This document shows positions 13,193 through 25,000 of a DNA stretch of 64,000 nt, piece by piece. Both the position numbers and the translations under genes were made by a program. The notes beneath the pieces are model-generated. The model searched no databases. It was not told where the DNA came from and saw only the letters and a program-made list of their open reading frames with translations. Source of the DNA: Triglochin maritima (Eukaryota > Streptophyta > Magnoliopsida > Alismatales > Juncaginaceae); the NCBI GenBank assembly GCA_963682175.1, contig OY821774.1, positions 48,064,201 to 48,128,200 on the forward strand. The letters run 5' to 3'. Position 1 is the stretch's first letter. Each line of letters opens with the position of its first letter.

Positions 13193-13563
13193 ACTGTGCT
13201 AACTGCATAAGTTATGTCAGGTCTAGTGACGGTTAGATAGATGAGTTTCCCTACTAAACGTTGAAATTGACTTATATCGCTTAATGGTTCACCATCAGTG
13301 GGACCAACTTTTTGGTTTGTCTCGATAGGTGTGTTGGCAGGTTTAGATCCTAATTTTCCTGTTTCTTTAAGTATATCAAGAACATACTTTCGTTGAGATA
13401 AAAATATGCCCTTTTTTAGTAAGCTATTTCAATGCCCAAAAAATATTTCATGAATCCTAAATCCTTGATGTCAAATTTGTTTTTTAGATATGACTTAACC
13501 CTATTAATTTCTTTGTCACTATTTCCGGTTATTATAATGTCGATCCACACACCCACCATCTAG
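13193..13563 (-). repeat. Inverted duplication of the copia RT region inserted in gag
   Basis: Bases 13193-13542 are the reverse complement of 16241-16590. Positions sum to 29783 at every point I checked, so no indel separates the copies, and I counted about four or five mismatches in 350. Bases 13545-13563 then match 16610-16628 in direct orientation (19 of 19). The insert is bracketed by agcactgtg at 13190-13198 and 13562-13570, which is both gag zinc-knuckle sequence and the edge of the inverted piece. The insert contains stops in the gag frame. Confidence 0.93.
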
Positions 13564-16500
13564 CACTGTGACAACTGCAAGAAAAAGGGACACAGTCGCG
13601 ACCGGTGCTGGTTCCTCTACCCGCACCTCCGACCACCAAAGGATGGAACCGAAGAAAGAGGGGGCGACAGCAGAGGAAACCCTAACCCCGGCGGCAGACC
13701 AAACGTCACCCCGCAAAACCCTAACAACGGAGTCGAAAAAACAAAATGGGCATCCGGCTCTGGATCCGGGAGTCGAGGATATTTATCCTCTGATTTCGCG
13801 GATCCTCCGCTTACCGACAAACCGGGCTTCATGTTCGGGTCAGATCTTGATCCGAGAGACAGAGGTGGGCTCAGGTATACTGGTCACGGGCCCAGTCCAG
13901 CACATCATGGGCTTCACTCCTCAAACAACCTTGGGTCTGAATCTATGCACCCAGAATTGGGTCATGTGCTGGCCCAGCTCAACTGTCTACTAAATAAATC
14001 CGGTCAAAATCAGACGCCGCAAGGTAATGGGTCAGGTATTTTTTCAACTCACATCTCTTGCAACCATACTTGTACCTCTAATTCATGGATTTTAGACAAT
14101 GGTGCAACTGATCATATGACCGGAAACAAGGAGCTTATATGCAATATTCAAAATAACCCAAACATAAACAATTTCGTTACTGTAGCAAATGGAAACCGAG
14201 TAAAAATTGGAGGTATAGGACAATCTACAGTCCTAAATAACACATCCGAAACTGTATTATATGTTCCCGAGTTTACATCTAACCTTTTATCTATTGCAAG
14301 GATAACGATTTTTTTAATTGTAATGCTATTTTCTCACCTTCTGATGTGCTGTTTCAGGATCGTATATCAGGGAAGATGATTGGTAGAGGCACTCTCGTCA
14401 ATGGTCTTTACGTACTAGAAAAAACGGACAATACCTTCCATGCAAATAACACATCCCGTTATACACCCGACCTTCTACATAAACGTTTGGGACATCCGTC
14501 TTTTCCTGTTTTGAAAAAATTATTTCCTAGCATCATACCAAACATGGAATTATGTTGTGAGACTTGTCGCCTTGCAAAACAAACTAGGTTACATTTTTAT
14601 TCCTCCACCACTAAGACTAGGAAACCATTGGAACTGGTCCATTCTGACATTTGGGGACCAACTCCCATAGAGTCATATAACGGTTTTAAATACTTTATCA
14701 CTTTTATCGAAGGTTTTTCTCGCACTACTTGGTTATATCTGCTTAAATCCAAATCTGAAGTTTTCTCTATTTTTTGCGAATATGTTGTTTTGGTTGAAAA
14801 CATGTATGACACAAAAATTAAGACTTTTAGGTCAGATAACGACGCTGAATACACTAGCTCCATGTTTCAAACCTTCTTAAAAGAAAAAGGTATTCATCAC
14901 CAAACCACCTGTATTAATACCCCAGAACAAAACGGTGTCTCTGAAAGGAAAAACCGACATCTTCTAAATGTCACCAGATCCCTGCTCTTTCATACCAAAG
15001 TTCCCACAATTTTTTTGTCTGAAGCCATCTTAATCGCTGTTTATCTTATCAATCGTCTACCTAGCCCCATTCTAGACCACAAACAAACCTTGGGGATTCT
15101 AAATAATAGGGAGATGGGCGTTGGTCACCTCAAAGTTTTTGGCTGTGTGTGTTACGTTCATAAAAGACGGATCGATAAATTTGACTCTCACTTAGTCAAA
15201 ACTGTCTTTTTGGGGTACTCTAGTCACAAAAAAAGATACAAATGCTATGACCCTACGAATTGCAAACTCTATATTTCCAGGGATGTTTCATTCTCTGAAA
15301 AAGAATCATACTTCGAATCTATGACTAACACTCCTGCAGGGTCAACTGGCTCACTTCCATCCGTCGACTTACATCCAAACGAGTTCTCTCTCCTTGAAGG
15401 CAATCCTACTCCTCAAGGAGGGGGAGAAAACGGTCCTCAAGGAGGGGGAGAAAACAACACTCCAGAGGGACAAGGAGAACACCACACAGAACCAGCTCAC
15501 GAAGTAGCCCCCACAAGAAGATCCACAAGACCAACGCGTCCCCCATCTCACCTTCAAGACTTTGTCACTTATAATGTTACATACCCAATTCAAAACTACG
15601 TATCCTACAAAGCCATAGCAAATTCCCACCGAACATTCCTAGAATCCCTTGAAAAGACTAAAGAGCCAACCTCCTACCAAGATGCCCTTAGCAACCCTAA
15701 TTGGGCGAGAGCAATGAAAGAAGAACTAGAAGCCTTAGAAAAAAATCAAACTTGGACCATGGTCAGCCCAAAACCTGGAACCAAACCCGTAGGCTGTAAA
15801 TGGATTTATAAAATCAAATATAATAGCAACGGATCAATAGAGCGATATAAAGCTAGATTAGTAGCCAAAGGATACACTCAAACATATGACATCGACTACC
15901 AAGAAACTTTTACCCCTGTTGCAAAAATGAATATTGTCCGTGTTCTCTTATCTATAGCAGTAAACTATGGATGGAATCTCTTCTAGATGGACGTCCGAAA
16001 TGCCTTCTTACAAGGAGCCTTAGAAGAAGATGTCTACATGACTCCTCCTCCAGGTTATAACACCACTCAGGTTTGCAAACTTCACAAATCAATCTACGGG
16101 TTAAAGCAATCACCCCGAGCCTGGTATGCAAAACTTAGTCTATCTCTCAGTCAATTTGGTTTCTCTAAATGCTCTGCCGATGCATCTATGTTCATCAAAC
16201 ATGATCACAATATTACCATCATTGTATTAGTTTATGTAGACGACATTATAATCACCGGAAATAGTGACAAAGAAATTAATAGGGTTAAGTCATATCTAAA
16301 AAACAAATTTGACATCAAGGATTTAGGATTCATGAAATATTTTTTGGGCATTGAAATAGCTTACTCAAAAAGGGCCTATTTTTATCTCAACGAAAGTATG
16401 TTCTTGATCTACTTAAAGAAACAGGAAAATTAGGATCTAAACCTGCCAACACACCTATCGAGACAAACCGAAAAGTTGGTCCCACTGATGGTGAACCATT

Positions 16501-17185
16501 AAGCGATATAAGTCAATTTCAACGTTTAGTAGGGAAACTCATCTATCTAACCGTCACTAGACCTGACATAACTTATGCAGTTAGCACAGTAAGTCAATTC
16601 ATGCATGCACCACACACCCACCATCTAGACATCATTGATAGAATACTCAGGTATTTAAAGAAAACTCCAGGACAATGCATATGGATGAAACAAAACCAAT
16701 CTAACTCAATCATTGGTTACTCTGATGCAGATTGGGCGGTTAGTTACGATCGTAAATCTACCACTGGGTTCTGCACCTTCGTTGGAGGCAACCTCGTCAC
16801 TTGGAGAAGCAAGAAACAAAACGTTGTGGCTAGATCAAGCGCTGAAGCGGAATATCGTGCCATGACATCCACCACCAGTGAGCTGATTTGGCTCAAACAA
16901 CTCCTCAAAGAAATGATGGTTCCATATCACGAACCTATGCACATGTTCTGCGACAATCAGGCTGCTCGTCACATTGCCACCAATCCTGTGTTTCACGAAC
17001 GAACAAAGCACATAGAAGTTGACGGTCACTTCATCAGAGAAAAAATTCAGACTAAAAAAATCGATGTCCCCTTCGTCACAAGCAAAAACCAACTCGCAGA
17101 TATCTTCACCAAACCCTTGGATCAAAAACAGTTTGATATCATTCTTCACAAGTTGGGGTCCTTCAATCTCTTCCGGACTCAACTT

Positions 17186-17194
17186 GAGGGGGAG
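17186..17194 (+). other. Polypurine tract, copia element
   Basis: GAGGGGGAG lies directly before the 3' LTR start TGTTGA and would prime plus-strand synthesis. It overlaps the last codons of RNase H. Confidence 0.85.
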
Positions 17195-17391
17195 TGTTGA
17201 AGAACTCGAGGCTCAGACTTAATACATCATCAATGCCACCTCTCGGAACTCTACCATACAACTTATTGCATCTCATCATCCAAAGATCATAAATGTTTCC
17301 CGTTACGGCTAGAATATTAATCTACTATATAATCACATGTATTTGTAAACTCAAATTAAGAATAATACAACAGATAATCACAGTTTCTACA
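17195..17391 (+). repeat. 3' LTR of the copia element
   Basis: The 197-bp LTR starts TGTTGAAGAA and ends ...TTTCTACA. Its last 103 bp match the truncated 5' LTR. Confidence 0.85.
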
Positions 17392-17914
17392 GCTTCTTTG
17401 AATTATAACCGACTGTAAGTCAAAATCATACTCAATTACCCACAAAAGTGTAGCACTACTAGTTTAAAAGAGTGGATCATTCCACGTGTCTTAGAGATCA
17501 AACCCCCGTTTCAATACAAAACATGTACCTCAACTACCCGACATTAAGTTGCTTGCGGTTTTGAGCTACATACCTACATGGTGAGTGCCCTGGAATTTTG
17601 GATGGTAAAAGAATACACAACAATTAGTCTTCTGAGTCGTAGCGGGACAGGTTAGGAGTGTGAAAACTACTTGATGGACGTAAATTTGAATATCAACAAC
17701 GTAGTTATTTATGTTTCAGTACAAACGGTATAAACCACTTCCAATTTAAAGCTTCAACTCGCCTAATTCAAGTGGGACATGTGATCAAAAATAAAAAATA
17801 AAAAGAGTTAACCAGTAGCTTTCGAAACCAAACCCAGCGGAGGCAAACAAAACCTCACCACCGCCGATAGCACCGCTCCATCTGTCCATTACTCTTCCGT
17901 CCAACAACATTCAA
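17392..17914. other. Spacer and upstream region of the BKI1-like gene
   Basis: No coding frame is recognised. This stretch should contain the BKI1-like promoter; apart from the TATA box just downstream I see no clear element. Confidence 0.4.
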
Positions 17915-17922
17915 TATAAATC
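17915..17922 (+). promoter_or_regulatory. TATA box of the BKI1-like gene
   Basis: TATAAATC lies 56 bp upstream of the ATG at 17971. The distance predicts a 5' UTR of about 25 nt. Confidence 0.5.
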
Positions 17923-17970
17923 CTCCACCCACCAAGCATTTCCCCTCGCCACCAACCCAAGTACCCAACC

Positions 17971-18459
17971 ATGCCCGACGCCCCTCTCACCTCCTTCCCC
18001 TCTCCCTCCACTTCCTCCACCTCCTCCTTCGAGTTCATCACCTCCCACTCCCCCGCCGAACTGCTCTTCCACAATGGCTTCCTCCTCCCCCTCCACCCTC
18101 TCTCCTCCCCTCCCCACTACGATCCCAAACCTTCCCGACGCCCCACCTACCTTTCCTCCCTCGCCTCCAAGCTCTCCCACGCCTTGCGCCCGATCAAGAG
18201 GTGCTACGATAGGGTCAGAGGGGAGAGGAAGGCGTACGAGTTTGTGGCGAAGAGGGAGGAGTGGTGGGGGAGGAGGAGGAGGGGTTGGAGTTGGGATGCG
18301 AGTTGTCCTGTTTCGACCATGTCATCGCCGATTCGATCGGGTGTGTTGGAGACGAGGCTGCAGCGGTCGAGCTCGATGGATGAGTTGAGGAGTGCGATCG
18401 AAGGGGCGATCGCGCACTGTAAGAATAGCATGGGAGGATCGTGGACAGCACCCAAGTAG
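17971..18459 (+). CDS. BKI1-like (BRI1 kinase inhibitor 1-like) protein, short form
   Basis: This single-exon frame encodes 162 residues. The N-terminal FEFITSHSPAELLFHNGFLLPL (about residues 20-41) follows the BKI1/MAKR pattern of an SFEF...AdeLFf-G-iLPL block. A Lys/Arg-rich stretch with tyrosines at about 72-104 resembles the BKI1 membrane-binding region. The C-terminus (about 133-153) has SSSMDELRSAI followed by AIAHCKNS, a close match to the BRI1-interacting motif of BKI1. By family knowledge such proteins bind the BRI1 kinase domain at the plasma membrane and damp brassinosteroid signalling until phosphorylated. Arabidopsis BKI1 is about twice as long, so this is a short paralogue or a reduced orthologue. 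The gene is GC-rich, which produces long antisense open frames that I do not regard as genes. It lies tail-to-tail with CHLH, 624 bp apart. Confidence 0.8.
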   Translation: MPDAPLTSFPSPSTSSTSSFEFITSHSPAELLFHNGFLLPLHPLSSPPHYDPKPSRRPTYLSSLASKLSHALRPIKRCYDRVRGERKAYEFVAKREEWWGRRRRGWSWDASCPVSTMSSPIRSGVLETRLQRSSSMDELRSAIEGAIAHCKNSMGGSWTAPK

Positions 18460-19083
18460 TTAGGAACCGAGAAGAAAATTCTAACTGATTTGCGACTACG
18501 AAGATTTGAGTGTTGGGCACTAATACCGGTGAAGTTTTTTCAACGTCGATTATGTGGTTCCGAATCATATGGTTCAATCTTTGTAATTCTGGTCATCTGG
18601 TGTCGGGCTAGTGAGTAGGATGAAGAACCTCCACAATCTTACTAAAAATTACTCCTGGAATGGTGAAAACTTAGAGGATCCACGTATGTGATGATCCTCT
18701 TTTTCTTTGTAAAAATTGTACCCTACGGGTCATGTGTGCATTGTGCTGGTTACTAATTGTTTGGATTAACATTGTGTGCATTGTGCTGGTCAACAGTGAT
18801 TAGTAGTTAGAGATTGGTGGACATAATTAGCATAAACATCCAAACATCTTGTCAACAAAATACTCTGTCAGCACAATCAGATTTGCGAACTCTTCAATCA
18901 ACAATATTTGTCCAAATGAACATGAATTTGCCACTTGACCCAAGATTTTATTTTACATCCTCACTTGTAGTCCAACTCTGTGATCTATCTTTCCCACAAT
19001 CATCCACCCTTGTCGTTACAACAAAGTTGGAAGTCAAAACAAACATTAAACTCCATATATATATATATATATATGCACCTCGT
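18460..19083. other. Convergent 3' region between BKI1-like and CHLH
   Basis: This region holds the 3' UTRs of both genes. It contains an (AT)n run at about 19055-19073 and a duplicated phrase (attgtgtgcattgtgctggt) around 18733 and 18771. No further gene is seen. Confidence 0.5.
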
Positions 19084-22000
19084 TTACCTCTCAATCCCCT
19101 CAATCTTGTCCTCCACCTCGGAATACAGCGACCTCAACTTATCCAAGTTCTCCTCCGACGTCTCCCAGTAGCCTCTCCCGTTGGCCTCGAGGAAGGTCTG
19201 GAGCAGCTTCCGGAAGGAGTTGGGATTGGTGTCCATCAGCCTCTTCAGCATCTCCTCGTCCTTGATGAAGGTGGTGTTGGCTTCCTCGTACACCCAGTTG
19301 TCCACTTGCCCAGATGTTGCGCTCCACCCGACCGTGTTGGTTAGACGCTTCTCGATCTCTCGGACGCCCTCGTATCCGCTCGACATCATCCCCTCGTACC
19401 ATTTGGGGTTCAGGAGTTTGGTTCGGGCGTCCAGCCTCACTGTCTCCGCTAGCGTACGGACCTGAATGTACGTAGAAAAAAGTTAGTTCCACATTTTCTG
19501 GTTCAAAAAATAATCTCAATTACTAAACACAGAATTGTACAACATTTCATAATGAAATTTGATTTATTATCCACCACCTAAATGATTAGATTATGAAAGG
19601 TACCTGAGCGTTGGCAGTGGTAGTGTCGGCAATGTAAGCACTGGGCTTCTTCCCATCCTTCCTTAACGACCCCACAAGCTTCGTAGGATCGGAGTCGAAG
19701 TAATGACTAACGTCAGTCAACGAGATCTCCGAAGAGTCAAGGTTCTGGAACGTGGCATCAGCCGTGCTGAGAGCCATCTCAAACACCTTCCTTTTCTCCA
19801 TCATCCCAACGCCCGGCGCATCACTGTCGAATGCGAAGGACTTGCGGCTTAGGTACATGTCCTGGAGCTGCTTCTCGTCGTTCCACGACGAGTTCTCGAC
19901 CGCCAGGTTGACGTTGGAGGAGTATGAGCCGGAGGCGTTGGAGAAGATGCGGGTGGCCGCGTCACGGACACTCGTGTTCAACTCGGCAGCTTGCTGGAGG
20001 GCATGCTTGCGGACGAAGTTCATGTCCTCTGGTTCGTCCAGCTCTGCTACCATTTTTACAGCTCTGTCCAAGAGGTTCATCTGCAAGTACGGAGCCCGTG
20101 TTGGTTACTATTATTTGAGTAAGATGGAAATTTTCCGACACAATACGATAAAACGAATGATACAATATCGTGTCGTCCATTTCGATACGACCAAACAAGT
20201 ACGTTTTTTTATATTACTCGGTCGGTTGTTTTCATTTATGAAGAACGAATTCAAAATATGTAAGACATGAGTTGACATAGGAACACCATATATGACCATA
20301 CATTATTTGTTGATAATGTACACAAAAATGATAAATTGGGGTGATCAATTGTTTTTACTTAAAAATAAAGTAAAGGATGTATTTCGTAATATGCAAACAC
20401 ATGACAAATGTAACCTTAATGGGCATGCTAGCTATTTTGCTATCTATAACTAGCTACTAATGACTCAAATTGTATTCGACGTAATTAAGTAATTGACAGT
20501 CATGTTACTAACAAATTAATTAGATTTAGAAACCCCAATAGTTGTATTGAACGTTAAAAAATGAATCTTACCTGGTTGATGAAGAGATCTCTGAAAACCC
20601 CAGAGCAGTTAACAACAACATCAACCCTAGGCCTGCCGAGCTCCTCTAAACTAACAGGCTCCACCCTGTTAACCCGCCCCAACGAGTCGGCCACCGGCCG
20701 GCACCCGATCATCCACATCACCTGCCCCAACGATTCTCCATAAGTCTTAATATTATCCGTCCCCCACAGCACCAGCGCCACGGTCTCCGGATACTTCCCG
20801 CCGTTATCCACCTTCTGCCTCTCCAGCAGCCTGTCCACCACCACCATAGCGCTCTGCATGGCGGCCTCGGTCGGGATCGCCTGCGGGTCCAGCGCGTGGA
20901 TGTTCTTCCCTGTGGGGAGCACCTTCGGGTTGCGGATCGGGTCCCCGCCGGGACCCGGCTCGACGTACTTCCCTTCGAGTGCTTGCTTGAGGCTGCCTAG
21001 CTCGTTGTCGGCTACAATGAGCTTCAGGCACTCCCCGAGGTACACGAAGAGGGTGCGGAGCTTCTCGCGGTCGGCGCGGATGAATTTCGTCTGGGAGAGG
21101 TACTGGATCCATGGCTCGCTGAGGCCGAATCCGAGCATGGACGTTAGCTTGTTGGCGACGTCCACGACTTGGCCTTTCTTGTTGGTGGTTTTGTCCACGA
21201 ATGTGGTGATTGCGCCCCGGGAGGCTTCTGTGATTTGCCGGAGGAGCTCCACGTCTTCCAGTATTCCCTTGTCGTTGCCTGTTCAGAAAACCATGTATTT
21301 AGAATTAAGTAAACTAAAAATACGAGTATAATTTTTTTTTAAAATTAACTCCACAACGGGAGTAGTTTCTGAGCTAAATACTTGAGTGTATTTTTTGAAT
21401 TATTTTAATTAATTAAATCCCAACGTAAATGCTGAAGTTTTCTTTGGGAAAAACACTCACTTGCTAAGTTTCATCCTTTGTCTAAGCTAATTTTAGATTA
21501 CGACTCTATCAACTGAATTAACCCCAATTAATGTATTTGTACAAATATTAATCGGATTTCGAACAAAATATTTAATTAATAACAGACGAATCCTGATGGC
21601 AAGCTAATTAGATCCGACTAGGCTAGGTCCATAGGCCTATAAAAGTGAGGGCTGAACCCGAGATTTCGGTGAGCCAGCCGGGTCCTCCCGCCCAACTGCC
21701 CAAGGTCCAGATTGGTTTAGACAAAATAAGGCGAAAGTTCGTTAAGATTTTCCGTTATTTATTACCTCTGTACACGTCTTCAATCTTCCTCCCAACGGTC
21801 TCGGCAAGAATAGTCGGAAGAGAGAAGATCCCCTCCTCGGGGCGGTCGAGTGCGGCGATATTCACCAACGTAGCCACAGCCTCCATCGCCGATGGCGGCT
21901 CGCCAATAACATGAAGCCCGCACGGCAACAACCGCGACTCGATCTCCATGATCTTCGAGTACACCCTCCCCACCACCAGATTCCTCTCCAGCGCAGTCAG

Positions 22001-25000
22001 CTCCGCCCCCTCCTCCGGAAGCTCCACGTCTTTGTCGAGGTTGCACTGCCTAGCAGTGCTTATTATGGTGCTGACGATCTGCGGGCCGCGGCCGGTGTCC
22101 TTGAGGGACTGGTAGGAGGAGATGAGCTCGGCGAGTTGCTTCAGGCCCTTGTAGAGCCCGGCATTCTCTGCGGGGGGCGTGAGGTAGCTTATGGTGTTGG
22201 CGTAGCTGCGGCGTTTGGCAATGGTGGCCTCGGACGGGTTGTTGGCAGCGTAGTAGTAGATGTTCGGGATGTTGCCAATTAGGCTGTCGGGGTAGCAGGC
22301 ATCGCTCATGCCCACTTGCTTCCCCGGCATGAACTCCAGTGAACCGTGAGTACCTGTGGATTATTGAAAATCGAAGGACAATAAGTCATTATGTTGTGTT
22401 TCTGTGGTTCTTCTTTTTATGTTGTTTTAGTAAGATGAAACACGATTTTAATGTAATTTCATCTAAATTGGATGCTACTCGAGATTATACGAACCAAGCA
22501 TGAAAAAATGAGTTTCGGTTTCACCTAATTGGACTTTTCCCCCCCAATTAGATGGATTGAGTTGTCTCCATGCTGAACCCATTTACACTAAGTACATGTT
22601 ATTCTAAATTTTGTATATATAAATTTCTTAGCTGCATTCGACGTGTTAATTAGGCAGCACAATGCACCAATTGACAAAGAAATTAACTATTATTTACGGT
22701 CTCAACCAAAATTCTAGCCGCAAAGCTCTCATTTCTGTCTACATATGGTTGGAGAGGTCAGGTCTGATTGACTCGTTGTTAGATGGTTTGAAACTGGGTT
22801 TAGAGTGGCTTTTAAAGATATCCAATTAGATTGACATAAGTAGATTTTAGTATTAACAAAACAAGTTCCAAATTAAGGATGGAGCACGTACCGAAGTGGA
22901 GCACAGCATCAGCCTGGAAGATCTTCTCAACAAACGAGTAATAAGCCGCAAAACCATGGTGCGGGCTAGCAGACTTTGAAAACAACAGCCTCATCGGATC
23001 GCCCTCGTACCCGAACGTCGGCTGAACACCGATAAACACATTCCCGTATTGCTTCCCGTAAACCAGTAAATTCTCACCGTCGGAGTTGAGGTTCCCCGGC
23101 GGTTTCCCCCAGCTCTCCTCCAGCAAAGACGCGTATGGTGTCAGTGTCTGGTACTCCCTCACACCCATCTTGTACGCCACGTTCAGGTTCGGGGAGCTGA
23201 ACTTTGCCTCCTTATCGTGGATCACGTCCTCGATGAGGGCCTCAGCGGAGTCAGGGAGGCCGTCCACAATGTAGCCATCGTTACGGAGGTCCTTTAGGAC
23301 GGAGTAGATGGAGGAGAAGACGTTGAGGTACGCAGCCGTGCCAACGTTGCCTTTGTCAGGTGGGAAGCTGAAGACCGTTATCGCGATCTTCTTTTCAGAC
23401 TGTTTTTTTTTCAATGCAAAATCAATTGATGTTAGTACACTTTTTTGTTTTACGACAATTTTCGAGGAATACGACGATGTAAGTAGTCTAATGCTGCAAT
23501 AAAAAGAGATGGTCATCTTTAGAGAAGTCTTGTTTGATTTCATTTTTTATCTTTTATTGAAGACATTCAGTTATTTGAATGGGATTTGTGGACTTATCTT
23601 TTTCTTTCACAAGAGAAGCTTGTCAGGGTAAAATATTAATTGGAGTTCTATGGAGAAAACAAGGTTCTAAAGTAACTACTATATACAGAAAAATCCAAGA
23701 AGGCGTCATGTATGATCCTGAGCATCTTTTGGTTATGATGGAGTGCAAAATCATCCTAATGTAGTTATAACTATATTCAGTAAACTGACAAGCAAGATCA
23801 TGCACTATCTAGCTTTGCAATACAATAATTGATATAGTGGAAGTGAACTACAGAAGATTGTTGAGAGTGTATTATTATAAACTCTATATGCAGTTATCCA
23901 CGCATGCCTCATTATTTTTATTGGACAAACTTGATGACTTCAGGTGGGGGTGGATTAAAATTTACACTGTACTATAAAATTAGTTGGAGCCTAAAAGCCT
24001 TGTAACACCTGGACAAATAAACAAAAAATCTGCCTGGAAAAGCAAACCTCGTCAAGAGACAAGAAGGAAGCATCCAAATGGCTGATTATTTTAATTTTTA
24101 AAAGATCTTCACCAAACACTGACAGCAGCAAAGACATTTTTAAAGTTACGTTAATGGTCTTAGTTACAGGGAGGAAGTAATTTTGGCTAGTGGTGTGACT
24201 GTAACTAGGACTTTCAATTCCGAATACGACGTAATTACACGAATATGATTTATACAAACTTTACGTCAGATTTTTCGTATGTTATTACAATGATTTGTAA
24301 ATATATAAATATAAAATAATTGGTACACGATTTAACACAACAAGATTACAGAATATGTTGATTTTTACACAAAATTGTTATAAACTTCATCTTTTATTAG
24401 ATAATCAATTATTTTTTACTTGATAATGATTAATTAATATGTTATTTAGAATAAAAAATATCAAGATATTACGTTACTTAATTATTTTTAATTTAAACAT
24501 GATGAATATTTTTCAATTAATATTATACACGATAACACAAAATCCCGACCCAACTGTAGAATTATCTGACACGATAGTACACAAACACGACACACTTAAC
24601 AGGTTTACCTGTAATCCAGACTTTACTAAACTCAGAAATTACTGTCCAAAGTTTCTATCAGCGATTTAAAGACAACCAAATGAAATGCTGATCCTGACAA
24701 ACTTTGTTTTGAGCCACATATCTTACACCATATCAATTAATCATAAACATTAAAAAGGAAAGGTAAATTACCTTGGTCTTTCTCTTGAGCTCCGACCATT
24801 TAATTGCCCTTGTGCACAGCTGTTCCACTCTTTTGTGCAATGCATGTGATTTCCCTAAACATTAAAAATAGAGAAGGCAAGAACATAAACATAACACACT
24901 AAAACAGAGCTACACAGAAGAACAAGAAAAACAGAGGATCCAACATATACCACTTATACCTACATTTTTTTAACTACAAACCTAATACTAACAGTTCAAA

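Larger units (their letters stand above)
12478..17200 (+). pseudogene. Copia gag-pol polyprotein, broken
   Basis: The ATG at 12478 opens a gag of the UBN2 type (YLPWARSVSLSL, LGVYEPP, FLVGLDPSYE). Its zinc knuckle starts at 13190 and is split by an insertion (13193-13563). The knuckle resumes at 13564 as CDNCKKKGHSRDRC, so CX2CX4HX4C would be intact without the insert. The protease segment reads LDNGATDHM near 14090, with N where the family has S or T. Integrase follows, with the HHCC finger (HKRLGHPS...CCETC), the SDIWGP and RSDNDAEY segments, and EQNGVSERKNRH. Reverse transcriptase carries YVDD (about 16235). RNase H includes SDADWA, SSAEAEYRA and TKHIEVD, ending with TGA at 17200. Lesions are a frameshift near 14310, TAG for CAG at 15984-15986 in the LFQMDV context, and a one-base deletion in an A-run near 16370. 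Confidence 0.93.
12102..17391 (+). mobile_element. Defective Ty1/copia LTR retrotransposon
   Basis: The order is partial 5' LTR, tRNA-iMet primer site (TGGTATCAGAGC), gag, protease, integrase, reverse transcriptase, RNase H, polypurine tract (GAGGGGGAG) and 3' LTR. Integrase before reverse transcriptase defines Ty1/copia. It is inactive: there is an inverted duplication in gag, a frameshift near 14310, a stop at 15984-15986, and a second frameshift near 16370. No 5-bp target duplication can be recognised, as expected if the 5' end is lost. The 3' flank begins gcttc. Confidence 0.95.

Noticed and set aside
17889..18577. Antisense Gly/Glu-rich and Ser/Pro-rich frames over the BKI1-like gene
   Set aside because: They are shadows of a GC-rich coding exon. 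The plus-strand frame carries the conserved motifs.
20804..22282. Long plus-strand and alternative-frame ORFs across CHLH exons 6 and 7
   Set aside because: The minus-strand frame matches CHLH throughout with consistent splice phases; the others are shadows.
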